DNA of 64,000 nt from UBA8079 sp049601915 (lineage in GTDB: Bacteria > Pseudomonadota > Alphaproteobacteria > UBA6615), in the NCBI GenBank assembly GCA_049601915.1, contig JBMYRB010000005.1, positions 124,001 through 188,000 of the forward strand, given 5' to 3'. Below the pieces are notes generated by a model. It had not been told where the DNA came from and did not search any database. It saw nothing but the letters and a program-made list of their open reading frames with translations. Below, piece after piece: positions 1 to 8,399 of this stretch (positions are counted from its first letter, which is position 1; the number at the start of each line of letters is the position of its first letter). The position numbers and the translations under genes were made by a program.

Positions 1-771
1 GCGCACGGCCGAGGCGCCCTGTTCGGAACCGCCGCCCATGAGCGCGACCACCGGCTTCTTCGCGGCGACCTTGCGGGCTACCGCGCGGAACCGGTCCCGG
101 TCGGCGATGGCCTCGATGTACAGCAGCACGCAAGTACAGCTGTCCTGGTTGCCGAGATATTCGAGATAGTCGGTCACTTCCAGATGGACGGCGTTGCCGA
201 CCGAAACGACGGTACTGACGGGCAGATTGTTGATGTTGGCCTTGGCGATGATCTCCTCGGTGATTGCACCCGATTGGGAAATTGCCGCGATGCCGCCGCC
301 CGGCGGCAGGTCGCGCAGGAAAGTGGCAGCGAAGGGAGCGCCTTCGGAGAGGTGGATGATGCCCGCGCAGTTGGGCCCGAAGATGGTGATACCGGCGGCA
401 TTGGCCTTGCGCAGCAGCTCGGCCTCACGCGCCACGCCGTCATCGCCGGCCTCGCGAAACCCGCCAGGCAGGATCATCAGATCCCGGTGGCCGGTGGCCG
501 CGGCCTCGTTGACGATGTCGAGGATGAAGTCGGGCCGGATCACGACCACGACGAGATCCACCGGCGCGTCGAGCTCGGACAGGGAGGTTACCGCCGGCAG
601 GCCGAGGATCTCGCCACCCTTGGGGTTCACCGGCACGATGCGTCCGGTATAGTTCGACGCAATCAGATTGCGCAGCACTGCCCCGCCCGAACTGGTGAGC
701 CGTTCGCCTGCGCCGACGATGGCGACGCTCTCGGGCTGGAAAAACGGGCGGCAGTCGCGGGGTTCGGTCAT
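1..771 (-). CDS. Acyl-CoA synthetase, ADP-forming type, N-terminal part (cut by window edge)
   Basis: The first 257 codons are present and the gene runs off the left edge. The protein opens with a CoA-binding Rossmann domain (FFQPESVAIVGAG near residues 10-23). It continues into a succinyl-CoA-ligase-like flavodoxin domain with the conserved stretches MILPGGFREAG, FGPNCAG and AAISQSGA. This order is typical of NDP-forming acetate/acyl-CoA ligases, which make a CoA thioester from a free acid with ATP and release ADP and phosphate. It is the last visible gene of the leftward gentisate operon, 15 bp after the gene before it. An acid-activating role for the cluster substrate is therefore plausible. 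The substrate cannot be read from the sequence. Confidence 0.85.
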   Translation of the reverse strand, partial: MTEPRDCRPFFQPESVAIVGAGERLTSSGGAVLRNLIASNYTGRIVPVNPKGGEILGLPAVTSLSELDAPVDLVVVVIRPDFILDIVNEAAATGHRDLMILPGGFREAGDDGVAREAELLRKANAAGITIFGPNCAGIIHLSEGAPFAATFLRDLPPGGGIAAISQSGAITEEIIAKANINNLPVSTVVSVGNAVHLEVTDYLEYLGNQDSCTCVLLYIEAIADRDRFRAVARKVAAKKPVVALMGGGSEQGASAVR

Positions 772-786
772 CGGATAGCTACCAGA

Positions 787-1350
787 CTAGAAAATGTAGA
801 AGGTGCCGGCGCGTACACAGAGCGGCCAGTGGCCCGCCTCGAACAGGCGGAACTTCGCCGCGAAGGGATGGCCGCTATTGTCATTGGCGGTGTCGACGTC
901 CGCCGCCTTCTCGACCGCCGCCTGATAGGCGGACATGGTGGCCGCGCCGGCCGCCGACCGGGTCAGGCCCTGGTCCGCGACGCCGCCGCGCGATGCCGCG
1001 ACGGCGGCGGCACCATGAACGATGCAGGACACCTTGTCGGACAGATCTGTGAGCGCGCGGGTGAGGGGCATGTCGCCGACCGTTGCCGTGGCCTGGTCGA
1101 GCAATGTCTTGCGCCGTTCCTCTTCGGCATCCCACCAGTCGGGATCCCAGTCGGTCTGTTTGATGCAATCCTCGGCGGCGCGCCAGTCCGCGATCTCGGC
1201 GAGCTGTAGCTCGCCGAGGCCGAGGGCCCGCGTGTATTCCGCGACATCCCCGCGTTCGGCCGCGCTCAGCGGCGTGCCGACGAAGGAGAACCATGACGCC
1301 GCGCGCAATCGCTGGGGAAAGTCGGCGAGCGCCGCGATATGGTCGGTCAT
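787..1350 (-). CDS. Uncharacterised protein in the gentisate operon
   Basis: This is a 187-residue protein of no family I recognise. It has no signal peptide or membrane segment. The N-terminal half is acidic and Trp-rich (WDPDWWDAEEERR), and the middle is Ala-rich and probably helical. Its ATG follows the gentisate dioxygenase stop codon directly (TGA at 1351-1353, ATG at 1350), which implies tight translational coupling. An accessory or regulatory role for the dioxygenase step is only a guess. Confidence 0.7.
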   Translation of the reverse strand: MTDHIAALADFPQRLRAASWFSFVGTPLSAAERGDVAEYTRALGLGELQLAEIADWRAAEDCIKQTDWDPDWWDAEEERRKTLLDQATATVGDMPLTRALTDLSDKVSCIVHGAAAVAASRGGVADQGLTRSAAGAATMSAYQAAVEKAADVDTANDNSGHPFAAKFRLFEAGHWPLCVRAGTFYIF

Positions 1351-2397
1351 TCAGGCGTTCCCGCGGTCCTCGCGCCAGAGGCCCAGCTTCTGCTGCGCGG
1401 GGCGATCGGAGAAGCTGAACAGCACCGCATCCTCGCTGGCGATGTGCCGCTGGGGCACCCAGCACGGGACGACGAAATGATCGCGCGGGCCCCATTCGAA
1501 GGTCTGGTCGCCGATGATCGATTTCCCGGTCCCCTCGACAACGGAGTAGACGGTGCCGTCGGAGCACCGATAGCCCGCTGTCTCGTAGCCCTTGGGCAGC
1601 AGCTGCATGAAGGTCCCGATGGTCGGCATCGGGGAATCGCCATTGTCGGGATTGACGTAGCGCAGCTTGAGCCCGTGGCAGGGGTCCCATTCGTCGGTCT
1701 TGCGCATGGTCTCCAGCGCCTCGCGGGTGCGCGTGTAGGGATAGTTGAAGATCGGCGAGGACGGGCTGCGCTGCTCGTGATCGACGGGCAGCAGGCCGGA
1801 GCCGTAACGCGCGAGGGAATCACCGCTCGGTCGTGGATTACCCTGGCTCTTCTCCCCATAGGGCTCGGCGAATGTGGTGTCGAGGGTCTCGACCAGGGGC
1901 ACATCGAGGCCGTCGAGCCAGACCATGGGTCGGTCACTCTCGTTGCCGTGGTCGTGCCAGGTCCAGGACGGGGTGATCACGAAATCGCCCTCTTCCATGA
2001 TCGTTTTCTCGCCATCGACGGCGGTGTAGGCGCCGGATCCTTCGACGATGAAGCGCAGGGCTGCCTGTGTATGCCGGTGAGCCGCCGCAATCTCGCCAGG
2101 CATGATCAGCTGCAGGCCCGCGAACAGGGAGGTTGTCACCCGGTAGCGCCCGCGCATGCCCGGGTTTTCGAGAATCAGCACCCGGCGTTCGGCCTGTTCC
2201 GCCGTGATCAGATCCGCCGACTTCATCAGCGTGTCGCGGATCTCGTTGTAGTGCCAGATATAGGGCTCGCAATCGCTCTTGGGCTCCTTGCGGGCGAAGG
2301 TATGAAGCACTTCCCAGAGCGGCGCGAGATTCTTCGGGTCGCAATCGTCCTTATAGTAGGGCAACAGGTCGGGTCGAACGTCGGATCGGATGCTCAT
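1351..2397 (-). CDS. Gentisate 1,2-dioxygenase
   Basis: The 348-residue protein has two cupin domains. The first carries the metal-binding segment AAAHRHTQAALRF, a glutamate-containing strand and later WTWHDHG. The second has GTVYSVVEGTG and FVVPCWVPQRH. Length and motifs fit ring-cleaving gentisate dioxygenases, Fe(II) enzymes that open gentisate to maleylpyruvate in the cytoplasm. No maleylpyruvate isomerase or hydrolase is visible, so the lower pathway must lie outside the window. The gene sits between the diiron/SDR/reductase genes and a small unknown gene. 1-hydroxy-2-naphthoate or salicylate 1,2-dioxygenase are close relatives and cannot be excluded. Confidence 0.88.
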   Translation of the reverse strand: MSIRSDVRPDLLPYYKDDCDPKNLAPLWEVLHTFARKEPKSDCEPYIWHYNEIRDTLMKSADLITAEQAERRVLILENPGMRGRYRVTTSLFAGLQLIMPGEIAAAHRHTQAALRFIVEGSGAYTAVDGEKTIMEEGDFVITPSWTWHDHGNESDRPMVWLDGLDVPLVETLDTTFAEPYGEKSQGNPRPSGDSLARYGSGLLPVDHEQRSPSSPIFNYPYTRTREALETMRKTDEWDPCHGLKLRYVNPDNGDSPMPTIGTFMQLLPKGYETAGYRCSDGTVYSVVEGTGKSIIGDQTFEWGPRDHFVVPCWVPQRHIASEDAVLFSFSDRPAQQKLGLWREDRGNA

Positions 2398-2434
2398 GTG
2401 ACTTCCTCGTTGGTGCGGTGGCCGGGTGCGGGCG

Positions 2435-3148
2435 TCAGGCTGCTTCCGCCACGTCGGGCAGTTTCAGGTTGAGTTCTCCCTCAACCAACTCACGTGCCCG
2501 GTTGATATAATCGGCGAGCATATCCTCATTGGTCCGCTGCTTGATCCCCCATTTGCGATAAATTTCGTTGTTCTTCGAACCGGCGCGGCCGAAGAATTTC
2601 GGCAAGATCGGGAAATAGCGTTTAATCGCGTCCTGCACCGCCTTGCGTCCCTCGTCGGTCTGGATCAATTCCTTGCAGAAATCCTCGCCGAACTGCGCGT
2701 GGAAGCGCTCTTCGGGCATGGTCATGCGCGACAGGTTGCGCAGGGGCAGGAACTTGCACTGGGCCAGATCCTCGACCTGGAGAATCTCCGCCAGATCTGC
2801 CAGCAGCTTGATGACACAGAATTCTTCCCAGGATTCGAGCGGGAACTCAAAGATCGAGAGCGGCTTCTTGTCGCCGGGAACCATGCGCTCGGCGGGAATA
2901 CCAATTTCTTCTCCCAGCTCACGGAAGCGTACATGATGGCCATACTCCTCCATGGCGACCCGGCAGGTCAGCCATTTGGAATAGGGGGTCGGTGCCAGCG
3001 CGATGGCGGGTTCATCGAACACCTGGGCGCCATACAACTCATTCACGGCATGGCTGATGACGATTTTCTCGACCGCCACGCGGAATTCTTCCGGGGCGTC
3101 CTGCAACTCGCGGGAGGTTTCGACGGAATCTCCGGGATTGATGCTCAT
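2435..3148 (-). CDS. PaaA/PaaC-like diiron protein, probable oxygenase subunit
   Basis: This is a 237-residue, mostly helical protein of the phenylacetic-acid-catabolism (PF05138) ferritin-like type. Two E-x-x-H motifs, MEEYGHHVRF and MPEERFHAQFGE, are the expected carboxylate-bridged diiron ligands. In PaaABCE this family epoxidises a CoA-thioester ring with electrons from a PaaE reductase. Here a single diiron gene is co-directional with an SDR and a ferredoxin reductase, and it is followed by gentisate dioxygenase. I infer that it hydroxylates or epoxidises the aromatic (or CoA-activated) substrate upstream of gentisate. It is shorter than PaaA (about 310 residues) and nearer PaaC in length. 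Both EXXH motifs are intact, so it could be catalytic. Confidence 0.72.
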   Translation of the reverse strand: MSINPGDSVETSRELQDAPEEFRVAVEKIVISHAVNELYGAQVFDEPAIALAPTPYSKWLTCRVAMEEYGHHVRFRELGEEIGIPAERMVPGDKKPLSIFEFPLESWEEFCVIKLLADLAEILQVEDLAQCKFLPLRNLSRMTMPEERFHAQFGEDFCKELIQTDEGRKAVQDAIKRYFPILPKFFGRAGSKNNEIYRKWGIKQRTNEDMLADYINRARELVEGELNLKLPDVAEAA

Positions 3149-3182
3149 GGCTTGCTCTCCTGTCGGTTAGACAATGTGTCGG

Positions 3183-4139
3183 CTAGACCTTCGGATCCGT
3201 GTTGAAGGATTCCAGATCCGTGGTGAGGTCGGTGTAGTTGGCATTGAATTCATCGGGTGCCGCGGCGACGAGCCCGGTGACATCCCAGTCCTGATCGTCA
3301 CGCGACAATGTCGCCACCGGTCGCGGCTGGGAAAACAGGAACAGTTCGCGGCCGCGCACGCCGAAAATCTGGCCCGTGATGGCCTGACTTTCGGGCTGGC
3401 ACAGCCAGGCGACGGCCGTCGCCACATGGTCGGGCGAAAGCTTGAGCGCACGCTCCTTATAGGCCGCCTGTTCGTCATTGGCGGGCACGATCATGTCGGT
3501 GACCCGGGTTGCCGCGAAGGGCGCGATCGCGTTGACGGTAATTCCCGCGCGGCCCAGGTCCATGGCCGCGACGCGGGTGAGGCCGATCATGCCTGACTTG
3601 GCCGAGGCGTAGGCCGACTGACCGAAATTGCCGTACAGGCCTGCCGAGGAGGTGATGTTGATGATCCGGCCCCAATCATAAGGCGCGCCGCCGCGTTCTT
3701 CCTTTGCCTGGGCTCGCATCACCGGGGTGGCGGCATTCGCCAGATACCAGGCGCCGCACAGGTTGGTCTCAATCACGTCGCGAAAGTCGTTAGGGTCGGA
3801 CTTGAAGATGAAACCGTCTCGCAGGATGGCAGCATTGTTCACCAGGATGTCGAGCCCGCCGAAATTATCGATGGCGCATTCGACAGCGGCGCGCGCACCG
3901 TCGGCGCTGGCGATCGAATCGGGAAAGGCCAAGGCGTTGTCGCCGATGCCGGCGGCGGCCGCCTCGGCGACTGACGGGTTGGTGTTCTGGCCACCCACAT
4001 CGCCGCCATTGTCTGCGATCACGACCCGGGCCCCGCGCGCGGCCAGCGACTGCGCGATGGCCAGGCCGATGCCACGACCGGCCCCGCTTATCAGTGCGAC
4101 GCGGCCGTCGAGCCGTCCGTCTTGATTCTCAGCGCTCAT
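3183..4139 (-). CDS. Short-chain dehydrogenase/reductase
   Basis: This 318-residue SDR has the cofactor motif SGAGRGIGLA near the N-terminus, the NNAA strand, and a catalytic Ser with Y-x-x-x-K (SAYASAKSG). A C-terminal extension of roughly 60 residues follows the usual core, as in SDRs that act on CoA esters. I chose the ATG at 4139 because it overlaps the reductase stop in an ATGA and has GAGGAGG just upstream. It probably oxidises a hydroxylated or dihydrodiol-like intermediate, or a 3-hydroxyacyl-CoA, within the aromatic pathway. The substrate is unknown. Confidence 0.82.
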   Translation of the reverse strand: MSAENQDGRLDGRVALISGAGRGIGLAIAQSLAARGARVVIADNGGDVGGQNTNPSVAEAAAAGIGDNALAFPDSIASADGARAAVECAIDNFGGLDILVNNAAILRDGFIFKSDPNDFRDVIETNLCGAWYLANAATPVMRAQAKEERGGAPYDWGRIINITSSAGLYGNFGQSAYASAKSGMIGLTRVAAMDLGRAGITVNAIAPFAATRVTDMIVPANDEQAAYKERALKLSPDHVATAVAWLCQPESQAITGQIFGVRGRELFLFSQPRPVATLSRDDQDWDVTGLVAAAPDEFNANYTDLTTDLESFNTDPKV

Positions 4140-5164
4140 GACGCCTCCTCGAGTTTTGCCTTCTCGGCCTCGGTGTAGAACGCATCCGCGTGACAATCCT
4201 CGTCGCGCACGCGCATTTCCTTGAGCTTTCCGACGCAGGTCTCGACCATGATGGGCGGGCCCGCCAGATAGGCCTTGGAGCCGTCCAGGTCGTCGAAGTC
4301 GTCGGCCATGACGTCTGCCAGATATCCGCTGCGTCGGTCGGTCGCTCCAGCCGGCTCGGACAGGACGATTTCGAACGAGAAATTCTCGTGCGTCGCCGCA
4401 AGCGCCCGGAAGTGATCTTCGAGATAGACATCCTGCTCGGCGCGGACGCCGAAATACATATGGATGGGCTGTTCGGCACCGGCCGCGAGTGCAAATTCGA
4501 CGATCGATTTTACCGGTGCCAGGCCGGAGCCGCCGGCCAGGGCGACTACCGGGCCGGTGTGCTTCTCGCGCAGGTACGAGATTCCATAGGGTCCCTCGAC
4601 GCGGACGTCGTCGCCGACCTTCAGTTCCTGATAAACGAAACTGCTCACCCCGCCGTCGGGAGCCATCCGGATGTGGAATTCGAGAATGTCTTCATTGGGT
4701 AGGCTGGCCATCGAATAGTCGCGCGGCGGCTGGCCGGGAAAGTGCAGGCGGGCATATTGGCCGGCCGTAAATTCGAACGGGCCGTGGGCATCGATCGAGA
4801 GGCGAACGCGCGCGATGTCGTGGGTCAGATGTTCCAGTGTGACGACCTTACAGTCGAGCTTGCGCAGCGGGTGGGAGATCACCTCGTCCTGCTCCAGCCA
4901 GGCGACCTCGCAATCGCTCCAGGGCATGGCACGGCAGGCGAGGATAAGGCCCGATTCTTTCTCCTCGTCGCTCAGCGCATAGTCGGAATAGGGCGACATC
5001 TCGATCTCGCCGGAATGCAGGCGTGATTTGCACGCGCCGCAGTTTCCCGACTGGCAGCCATGGGGATAGGAGACACCCGCGGCCAGCGCAGCCGTGAGGA
5101 TCGTATCGCCCATCTCGACGTCGAGCAGCGCGTCGGATTGCTTGAGTTTGACGGAAAAAGTCAT
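4136..5164 (-). CDS. Ferredoxin-NAD(P) reductase of an oxygenase system
   Basis: The protein has 342 residues from the ATG at 5164. The N-terminal plant-type [2Fe-2S] domain has CQSGNCGAC plus a distal Cys in LILACRA. It is followed by an FAD-binding barrel (RDYSMAS) and an NAD-binding domain (ALAGGSGLAP, then YLAGPPIMVE). This order matches the reductases of phenol hydroxylase and naphthalene dioxygenase systems; PaaE carries its ferredoxin domain at the C-terminus. It should pass electrons from NADH to the diiron protein two genes downstream. I rejected an ATG 14 codons further up because it lies inside the palindrome at 5191-5227. Confidence 0.87.
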   Translation of the reverse strand: MTFSVKLKQSDALLDVEMGDTILTAALAAGVSYPHGCQSGNCGACKSRLHSGEIEMSPYSDYALSDEEKESGLILACRAMPWSDCEVAWLEQDEVISHPLRKLDCKVVTLEHLTHDIARVRLSIDAHGPFEFTAGQYARLHFPGQPPRDYSMASLPNEDILEFHIRMAPDGGVSSFVYQELKVGDDVRVEGPYGISYLREKHTGPVVALAGGSGLAPVKSIVEFALAAGAEQPIHMYFGVRAEQDVYLEDHFRALAATHENFSFEIVLSEPAGATDRRSGYLADVMADDFDDLDGSKAYLAGPPIMVETCVGKLKEMRVRDEDCHADAFYTEAEKAKLEEAS

Positions 5165-5190
5165 GGCGGCCCCGATTGTAGCAGGATGAA

Positions 5191-5227
5191 TTAGTTTGTA
5201 ATGCAAAGTATTGTCAATACAAACTAA
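5191..5227. promoter_or_regulatory. Nested palindrome, probable operator of the gentisate operon
   Basis: A perfect 10-bp inverted repeat, TTAGTTTGTA (5191-5200) and TACAAACTAA (5218-5227), flanks a second perfect palindrome, GTATTG-T-CAATAC (5208-5220). The site is AT-rich in GC-rich surroundings. It lies 27 bp upstream of the reductase start codon and just beyond the TRAP dctM stop. This looks like a repressor site of MarR or TetR type, and the MarR gene at 9008 is the obvious candidate. It could also be part of the transcript end of the TRAP operon. Confidence 0.55.
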
Positions 5228-5253
5228 ATATTCGGGCCGTTTGCGGCGGTGGG

Positions 5254-6573
5254 TCAGTTCAACAGACGTGGCAGGATGAGCGTGATTCCTGGCAAGAAGA
5301 CGAGAATGACCACCCGCACGGCATCGGACATGAAGAAGGGGATCACGCCCTTGAAGGTCTCGATCATCGGCACGTCGCGGGCCATGGAGTTGATAATGAA
5401 CACGTTGAGGCCGACCGGCGGCGTGATCAGACCCATCTCCACCACGATCAGCGAGATGATGCCGAACCAGAGCTTGGTCTCCTCTGGGCTCATGCCGAAA
5501 TCCAGGCCGGCGATGATCGGCCAGAAGATCGGCACGGTCAGGAAGATCATGGAAAGTGAGTCCATGACGAAGCCGAGCAGGATGTAGAGCACTATCATGC
5601 CGGCGAGGATCGTCAGCGGCGGGAGACCGGAACTGCCGAAGAAATCGGCGGCAAAGATCGGTAACTCGGAGAAACCCAGGAAGGCGTTGAAGATGGCCGC
5701 GCCGAGCAGGATTAGGAAAATCATCGCCGTCGTTTGCGCAGTGCCGAGCAGGGCCTCAACGAACCCCTTCCAGCGCATGCTGCCGCGGGTGATGGCGATC
5801 AGGAAGGTACCGGACGCGCCCACACCTGCGCCTTCCGTGGGGGTGAAGACCCCGAAGTAGATGCCGCCCATGACCAGGATGAAGATCAGCAACACCGGCC
5901 AGATTTCCAGCAGTGCCGACCATTTCTCCGTCCGGCTCGCCGTCGGGCCGGCGGGACCCGCCTCGGGGTTTACCCGGACGACGATGGCGATCACCGCCAT
6001 GTAACCCAGGGCCGCAAGGACGCCGGGAATGAAGGCCGCCTGAAAAAGCGTCGCCACATTCGCCTCGACCATCACCGCATAGATGATCAAAACGATCGAA
6101 GGCGGAATCAGGATCCCCAGGGTGCCGCCGGCGGCCAGGGTGCCCGTGGCCAACGCGCCGGAATAGTTGAAGCGGCGCAGTTCGGGCAGGGCGACCTGGC
6201 CCATGGTGGCTGAGGTAGCCAGCGAGGATCCGCTGATCGCGCCGAACCCGGCGCAGCCGCCGACGGCCGCCATCGCAACGCCGCCGCGATGATGCCCGAG
6301 CCAGGTATAGGCGGCGGAGAACAGGGCCTGGCTGAGCCCGGCCTTGGCGGCGAACTGACCCATCAGCAGGAACAGCGGGACCACCGAGAGGCTGTCGCTG
6401 GTGAAGCGCCAGTAGGTCTCGGTCTTGAGATAGCTGAACAGCGCGACCTCGCCCGCGATCGTGACATAGCCGACGATGCCGACGCCGAGCATGGCCACCC
6501 CGATGGGAATGCGCACGGCCAGCAGAATCAGCAGCGCGCCGAAGCCGACCAGGCCGATTTCGAGGCCGCTCAT
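5254..6573 (-). CDS. dctM: TRAP transporter large permease subunit (DctM type)
   Basis: This 439-residue polytopic membrane protein has about 12 hydrophobic segments, from an N-terminal GLVGFGALLILLAVRIPIG helix to a hydrophobic C-terminus. Typical DctM stretches are present, including GGTLGILIPPS and the late MGLITPPVGLNVF. It is the main transmembrane channel of a sodium-driven TRAP importer for organic acids. Its ATG overlaps the dctQ stop (ATGA), and dctP lies upstream in the same orientation. Placement directly before the aromatic operon suggests it imports that substrate. Confidence 0.92.
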   Translation of the reverse strand: MSGLEIGLVGFGALLILLAVRIPIGVAMLGVGIVGYVTIAGEVALFSYLKTETYWRFTSDSLSVVPLFLLMGQFAAKAGLSQALFSAAYTWLGHHRGGVAMAAVGGCAGFGAISGSSLATSATMGQVALPELRRFNYSGALATGTLAAGGTLGILIPPSIVLIIYAVMVEANVATLFQAAFIPGVLAALGYMAVIAIVVRVNPEAGPAGPTASRTEKWSALLEIWPVLLIFILVMGGIYFGVFTPTEGAGVGASGTFLIAITRGSMRWKGFVEALLGTAQTTAMIFLILLGAAIFNAFLGFSELPIFAADFFGSSGLPPLTILAGMIVLYILLGFVMDSLSMIFLTVPIFWPIIAGLDFGMSPEETKLWFGIISLIVVEMGLITPPVGLNVFIINSMARDVPMIETFKGVIPFFMSDAVRVVILVFLPGITLILPRLLN

Positions 6574-7151
6574 GGTTGCGGCTCGCCGGGGTGGCCATTG
6601 TCCGCGCCGCCGTCCACGTCGGGCCCGTAACGCCCGGCGCGGAGCTCGGCGAGACTGCGGCCGATTGTGTAGGCAATCACGACCACCAGGAAGGACATCA
6701 TCACGAAAGAGGGCGGGAACGTCGTCCAGCGCGGGAAGTTAATGGTCATCGACAGTTCGTTGTATTCGTACATGTCGAGGCCGCCGAAGATCATCCGCCA
6801 TGTCAGGAGCGCGGCAATGGCCAGAAAGACGATGCCGCCGATCACGTCGGCGAAAATGCGAGCGCGCGGCGGGGTGGCCGACATGAAGAAGTCGACCAGT
6901 ACATTGCCTCGAACGAGTTGGCACCAGGGCAGGAAAGCGAAGACCGCGAGGCCCGTGCCGATGGCCACCAGCTCGAAATCTCCGGAAATCGGATTGTTGA
7001 ACAGCGAGCGTCCGGTCACGCTGACGGTCGTCAGCAGGGCCATGGCGCACAGGACGACGCCGCCGAAAATTGCGAGCCATCGCGCGATGGCGTAAAGCAC
7101 CCGGCCCACCGGATCGGCGGGCCGGGCGTTCTCAGATGATGTATCGCTCAT
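6570..7151 (-). CDS. dctQ: TRAP transporter small permease subunit (DctQ type)
   Basis: This 193-residue membrane protein has four predicted membrane helices: LAIFGGVVLCAMALLTTVSV, a helix around AIGTGLAVFAFLPW, one around IGGIVFLAIAALL, and one near FVMMSFLVVVIAYTIG. The mid-region VRGNVLVDFF is typical of DctQ. It works with DctM and the periplasmic DctP in a TRAP importer. The C-terminal tail is polar and overlaps dctM by 4 bp. Confidence 0.9.
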   Translation of the reverse strand: MSDTSSENARPADPVGRVLYAIARWLAIFGGVVLCAMALLTTVSVTGRSLFNNPISGDFELVAIGTGLAVFAFLPWCQLVRGNVLVDFFMSATPPRARIFADVIGGIVFLAIAALLTWRMIFGGLDMYEYNELSMTINFPRWTTFPPSFVMMSFLVVVIAYTIGRSLAELRAGRYGPDVDGGADNGHPGEPQP

Positions 7152-7195
7152 CGGCGAAGACCCAAACGGTCATGGGTTGAGCGTTCGGGATCCTC

Positions 7196-8248
7196 TTAGG
7201 AGTTGCCCGAATGCCGCTCGATCATGTCGAGGGCATCGATGACCATAGCCGGGCCGTCGAGGCCGCGCTTGCCGACCTCTTCATACCAGCGGTCGAACAC
7301 CGGCTGCGAGGCCGCTTTCATCTTGTCGACCTCGGCGGCCGGGATCTCGTAGAACTTGTTCTTGGGCTTCGACGCGACGGCGTTGCGGCCCGGAGTCTCG
7401 ACATCGATCCAGTTCTGGCCGGCCTGGCGGGCGATATTGCCGCCCGAATTATCGTCGATCACCTTCTGCAGATCCGGCGGCAGCTTGTCGTAGCTGGCCT
7501 TGTTCATCAGGAAGGTGAACACGTTGGTGCCTAGGCGAGGCTGCGCGCCCGCGAGGCTCGAGAAGTGGCTCACCAGGTCGGGGGTCTTGACTGCCGGTGC
7601 GATCTCGAACGGCAGGGTCACGCCGTCGATAACACCTTTGGAAAGGGCAGCGGGGATTTGCGGCAGGGGCAGGCCGACGCCGACGGCGCCGAGGGATTCG
7701 AGCAACCACACCCCGCCACGCGAGGCGGCGCGCAGCTTCATGCCTTTCAGATCTGCCATCTTCTGGACCGGCTCCTTGGTCTGGAAGAGGAAGCCCTGAT
7801 GGCTGTGCAGCAGGAGTGGCTTATAGGGGGCAAGCGCCTTGTCGAGATATTTGGCCTGGAAGTCCTGAAGCGCCAGGGTGGTCGAGAGCGCATCCTTGTG
7901 GACGAAGGGAAGCTCGAAGGGCTCGACCTCGGGCATGCGGCCCGGTGAGAAGCCGGGCAGAGTCCATACGATGTCGACGACGCCGTCGCGGGCCTGCTGG
8001 AGGAGCTGCGGCGCCTTGCCGCCGAGCGCCATGAGCCAGTGCGGCTGGATCTTCAGGCGGCCGCCCGAATCTTTCTCGATCTTCTTGGCCCACGGGGTGA
8101 GGAATGTCTTACCCGGGTTGGCGACCGGCGGGATGAAAGTCTGCATCCGCAGGGTCACTTCTTGTGCCATGCCCGGTGCGGCACTGAGGGTCAGGGCGGC
8201 GACTGCGGCGCCCGCAAGCGCGGCCGTTTTCATGATTTTTCGACTCAT
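7196..8248 (-). CDS. dctP: TRAP transporter solute-binding protein (DctP type)
   Basis: The protein has 350 residues with a cleavable signal (MSRKIMKTAALAGAAVAALT, cleavage likely after GMAQ). The mature part follows the DctP pattern: TFIPPVANPGKTFL, an LPFVHKD segment, MKLRAASRGG, and the ligand-arginine region. The ATG at 8248 is preferred over one 11 codons upstream because GGAGAG lies 7-12 bases before it. It captures the carboxylate ligand in the periplasm for the DctQM permease encoded directly downstream. An aromatic or CoA-precursor acid is inferred from the neighbouring catabolic genes only. Confidence 0.9.
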   Translation of the reverse strand: MSRKIMKTAALAGAAVAALTLSAAPGMAQEVTLRMQTFIPPVANPGKTFLTPWAKKIEKDSGGRLKIQPHWLMALGGKAPQLLQQARDGVVDIVWTLPGFSPGRMPEVEPFELPFVHKDALSTTLALQDFQAKYLDKALAPYKPLLLHSHQGFLFQTKEPVQKMADLKGMKLRAASRGGVWLLESLGAVGVGLPLPQIPAALSKGVIDGVTLPFEIAPAVKTPDLVSHFSSLAGAQPRLGTNVFTFLMNKASYDKLPPDLQKVIDDNSGGNIARQAGQNWIDVETPGRNAVASKPKNKFYEIPAAEVDKMKAASQPVFDRWYEEVGKRGLDGPAMVIDALDMIERHSGNS

Positions 8249-8399
8249 ACTTTTCTCTCCCTGTTTGGGCGTTCTCTGCATTTGTCGGGAACGCCCCTGA
8301 TCTCCCGGTCGCCATTCTTGTGGTTATCGCGACCGACGGCTGGCGCGTAGTCTAGCGCATCCTTCGGTCAATGCATCCGCCAAAAGTCTGATCGATATC

